In this document: piece by piece, positions 61,630 to 64,000 of the stretch
Layout of the letters: the number at the start of each line of letters is the position of its first letter
Position numbering within the stretch: the stretch's first letter is position 1
DNA from: Afipia sp. GAS231
Lineage (GTDB): Bacteria; Pseudomonadota; Alphaproteobacteria; Rhizobiales; Xanthobacteraceae
Assembly (NCBI RefSeq): GCF_900103365.1
Contig: NZ_LT629703.1
Location: 4,278,001 to 4,342,000, forward strand
Direction: 5' to 3'
DNA length: 64,000 nucleotides
Notes under the pieces: generated by a model
What the model was told of the DNA's origin: nothing
The model's input: only the letters and a program-made list of their open reading frames with translations
Databases searched by the model: none
Translations under genes and position numbers: made by a program

Positions 61630-61733
61630 CCCCGGATGCAGCGCAGCACGAAGTGGTGCGCTGCTGTTCCGGGGTCCATGGGTCCCGGCTCTGCGGAGCA
61701 GCGTTTGCACGCTGCACCGCGTCCGGGACACGA
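61630..61733. repeat. Palindromic repeat (CCCCGGATGCAGCGCAGC family)
   Basis: A hairpin with arms CCCCGGATGCAGCGCAGCAC and TGGTGCGCTGCTGTTCCGGGG (61630-61674) is followed by a GTCCCGG/CCGGGAC pair to about 61733. It lies between the binding-protein gene and the helicase. Confidence 0.8.
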
Positions 61734-61802
61734 GGGGCGTACAAGCGATTCGGTCCCTCGCCGCCCTCGACGAAGCGGCCCTGACCGCTTACCTCTTGGG
61801 GC

Positions 61803-64000
61803 GTGCCGTCAACCGATCCCTTGCCCCTTACGCCGCTTGAAACGGCTGCGCTGCTGCCGGACCGTTTTCGCCGGTGGTTCGCCTCGCGCGGCTGGTCGCC
61901 GCGTGAACATCAGCTCGCTTTACTGGCCAAGGCCCGCGACGACCGTTCGGCGCTGCTGATTGCGCCCACCGGCGCCGGCAAGACGCTCGCGGGATTTCTG
62001 CCGACGCTGGTGGAATTGTCGTCGTCGCCTGCAAGGGGAGAAGGGGAGAAGAAGAGCGTCATCTCCACCGGCCGCGGCGTCAAGCGCAGTGGCGGCCTCC
62101 ACACCCTCTACATCTCGCCGCTGAAGGCGCTCGCGGTCGACATCGCGCGCAATCTGGAGACGCCGATTGCCGAGATGGGCCTGCCGGTCAAGGTCGAGAC
62201 CCGCACCGGCGACACGCCGGTGTCGCGGCGGCAGCGGCAGCGGCGTTATCCGCCGGACATCCTCCTCACCACGCCCGAGCAACTGGCGCTGCTGTTGTCG
62301 TCCGACGATGCGCCGTTCCTGTTTGGCTCGCTGAAAAGGATCGTGCTCGACGAACTGCATGCGCTGGTCACCTCCAAGCGTGGCGATCTATTGTCACTCG
62401 GTCTGGCGCGGCTGTGGCAACTGGCGCCTGACATGCGCGGCATCGGTCTGTCGGCAACCGTCGCCGAGCCGGAATCGCTGGCGCGGTTCCTGGTGCCGCA
62501 GCGCGACGGCAATGAAGTATCCGCCGACATCGTGGTGGCGGGCGGCGCCGCGGCGCCAATCGTCGAAATGCTCGATACCAAGGAGCGGCTCCCTTGGGCC
62601 GGCCACAGCGCGCGCCACGCGCTCGGCGAAATGTACGAACTGATCAAGCGCAACAAGACCACGCTGATCTTCGTCAACACCCGCAGCCAGGCCGAAATGC
62701 TGTTCCAGGATTTCTGGCGCATGAACGAGGAGGGCCTCGCGATCGCGCTGCATCACGGTTCGCTCGACGTCGCCCAGCGCCGCAAGGTCGAGGACGCGAT
62801 GTCGGCCGGCAAATTGCGCGGCGTGGTCTGCACCTCGTCGCTGGACCTCGGCGTCGACTGGGGCGACGTCGATCTCGTCATCAATGTCGGCGCACCCAAG
62901 GGCGCGTCGCGGCTGATGCAACGGATCGGCCGCGCCAATCACCGCATCGACGAAGCCTCGCGGGCGGTGCTGGTGCCGGCCAATCGTTTCGAGGTGCTGG
63001 AATGCGCGGTCGCGATCGACGCCATCGCCGACAATGCGCAGGATACACCACCTTTGCGAATCGGCGCGCTCGACGTGCTGGCGCAGCATGTGCTCGGCTG
63101 CGCCTGCGGCGAACCATTTTTGTCCGACGAACTCTATCAGGAGGTGCTGACGGCGGCGCCTTACTCCGGCCTGACGCGTACGGATTTCGACGACGTGGTC
63201 GATTTCGTCGCCACCGGCGGCTACGCGCTGAAATCTTATGAGCGTTTCGCGCGCATCAAGCAGGACAAGAACGGCCGCTGGCGCGTCGCCAATCCAAGGG
63301 TGCGGCAAAGCTATCGCCTCAACGTCGGCACCATCGTCGAAGACACCATGCTGAAGGTGAAGCTGGTGCGCTCGCGCGGCGGCGGCTCGGGTTCGACGGG
63401 TGCGCTCGGCCGCGGCGGCCGCATGCTCGGCGAAATCGAGGAAGCCTTTATCGAAGGCCTCGTGATCGGCGACACTTTTGTATTCGGCGGCGAGGTCGTG
63501 CGTTACGAAGCCCTCGCCGAAGACAATGTCTACGTTTCCCGCGCCAACGACAAAGACGCCAAGGTGCCGTCCTATATGGGCGGCAAGTTTCCGCTCTCGA
63601 CGTACCTCGCCGAACGCGTCCGCAGACTGCTCGACGACAAGCGGCAGTGGAACGCGTTGCCGGATCAGGTGCGCGACTGGCTGTCGCTGCAGAAGGACTT
63701 TTCGAAGGTGCCGGCGGTGCGCGAACTGCTGATCGAAACCTTTCCACGCGGCAACAAGCATTACCTCGTCTGTTATCCCTTCGAAGGCCGGCTGGCGCAC
63801 CAGACGCTCGGTATGCTCTTGACGCGGCGGATGGAGCGGATGCGGGTGCGGCCGCTCGGTTTCGTCGCCAACGAATATGCGCTGGCGGTGTGGGGGCTCG
63901 GCGACATGTCGTTCATGATCCGCCACGGCAAGCTCGATCTCAACGCGCTGTTCGATCCGGACATGCTGGGCGACGACCTCGAGGCCTGGCTCGCCGAATC
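61803..64000 (+). CDS. lhr: Lhr-type ligase-associated DEXH-box helicase (3' end beyond window)
   Basis: The visible part is about 732 codons. Motif I is APTGAGKTLAG, motif Ia LYISPLKALAVDI, motif II DELHAL, motif III LSATVAEPE, with the C-terminal RecA domain motifs (TLIFVNTRSQAE, VCTSSLDLGVDWG, QRIGRANHR) and the start of the winged-helix/beta-barrel region characteristic of Lhr. The GTG at 61803 is taken as start. A stretch between motifs I and Ia (about 62022-62058) reads SPARGEGEKK and derives from the family C repeat. The gene is the helicase partner of the ligase and exonuclease, here on the other strand. Confidence 0.92.
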   Translation, partial: MPSTDPLPLTPLETAALLPDRFRRWFASRGWSPREHQLALLAKARDDRSALLIAPTGAGKTLAGFLPTLVELSSSPARGEGEKKSVISTGRGVKRSGGLHTLYISPLKALAVDIARNLETPIAEMGLPVKVETRTGDTPVSRRQRQRRYPPDILLTTPEQLALLLSSDDAPFLFGSLKRIVLDELHALVTSKRGDLLSLGLARLWQLAPDMRGIGLSATVAEPESLARFLVPQRDGNEVSADIVVAGGAAAPIVEMLDTKERLPWAGHSARHALGEMYELIKRNKTTLIFVNTRSQAEMLFQDFWRMNEEGLAIALHHGSLDVAQRRKVEDAMSAGKLRGVVCTSSLDLGVDWGDVDLVINVGAPKGASRLMQRIGRANHRIDEASRAVLVPANRFEVLECAVAIDAIADNAQDTPPLRIGALDVLAQHVLGCACGEPFLSDELYQEVLTAAPYSGLTRTDFDDVVDFVATGGYALKSYERFARIKQDKNGRWRVANPRVRQSYRLNVGTIVEDTMLKVKLVRSRGGGSGSTGALGRGGRMLGEIEEAFIEGLVIGDTFVFGGEVVRYEALAEDNVYVSRANDKDAKVPSYMGGKFPLSTYLAERVRRLLDDKRQWNALPDQVRDWLSLQKDFSKVPAVRELLIETFPRGNKHYLVCYPFEGRLAHQTLGMLLTRRMERMRVRPLGFVANEYALAVWGLGDMSFMIRHGKLDLNALFDPDMLGDDLEAWLAE
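62022..62058. repeat. Remnant of palindromic repeat family C inside the helicase gene
   Basis: GCCTGCAAGGGGAGAAGGGG resembles the arm of the repeat family that also sits in the ligase gene; it encodes SPARGEGEKK in frame, between helicase motifs I and Ia. It is short and lacks its other arm, so it is less certain than the ligase copy. Confidence 0.6.

Noticed and set aside
62394..63926. A 510-codon open frame on the minus strand opposite the helicase gene
   Set aside because: The plus strand encodes clear helicase motifs throughout; the antisense frame has no recognisable features.

Overview
The window looks like chromosomal DNA of an alphaproteobacterium of the Bradyrhizobium/Rhodopseudomonas group. 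The G+C is high, a GcrA-type cell-cycle regulator is present, the Pho box is of the rhizobial type, a SAM-II riboswitch precedes metZ, the tmRNA is split and permuted, and nearly every larger gap carries the palindromic repeats typical of bradyrhizobial genomes. This is an inference from content; no 16S gene or species marker is present.

Layout. 0.3-8.4 kb: an LPG-synthase-type membrane protein, then the phosphate regulon phoR-pstS-pstC-pstA-pstB-phoU-phoB, with a perfect two-repeat Pho box before pstS and a hairpin between pstS and pstC. 8.6-13.5 kb: gcrA, argD-argF, hslO (Hsp33) and a frameshifted secreted-protein gene. 13.6-15.4 kb: an IS110-family element with unusually structured non-coding flanks. 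15.5-19.3 kb: apaG and an operon of an OpgC-like membrane protein with two SGNH-hydrolase paralogues, the first lacking key residues. 19.5-25.7 kb: metZ under a SAM-II riboswitch plus terminator, a double-domain dCTP deaminase-like gene, and an EmrAB-type efflux pair divergent from a TetR regulator. 25.7-33.6 kb: amidase, unknown proteins, MATE transporter, Gly/Met-rich secreted protein, SRPBCC/DUF1579-like pair, VOC protein, AraC regulator and Ogt.

33.7-36.2 kb: tRNA-Gly(CCC), a DUF1905 gene, the permuted two-piece tmRNA gene (tag ANDNVALNEVRLAA) with its terminator, then a gene of different composition that may be acquired. 36.3-48.8 kb: FAD monooxygenase plus small partner, an ECF sigma factor with a DUF4142/cupredoxin operon and two matching promoter motifs, an esterase-LysR pair divergent from a Rieske oxygenase, RidA, a KstD-like flavoprotein, a periplasmic ClpP-fold candidate, Sco1 and a solute-binding protein. 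48.9-56.2 kb: class I lysyl-tRNA synthetase, class II aldolase, an S24-type self-cleaving repressor beside a uracil-DNA-glycosylase-superfamily gene, DUF952-pyrD and a second MATE transporter.

56.3-64 kb: parts of the ligase-associated DNA-repair set: ATP-dependent ligase, MBL-fold exonuclease and, after a methyltransferase and a LivK-type binding protein, the Lhr-type helicase (cut by the window end). Both the ligase and the helicase carry palindromic repeat sequence inside the reading frame, encoding the peptide SPARGEG.

No CRISPR array, prophage structural genes, secretion system or biosynthetic cluster was seen. The most noteworthy items are the repeat-derived peptides inside two DNA-repair proteins, the structured flanks of the IS110 element, the ECF sigma/DUF4142/cupredoxin module with duplicated promoters, the S24 repressor-glycosylase pair, the apparently inactive SGNH paralogue, the GANTC cluster upstream of gcrA and the promoter-hairpin leader of argD.
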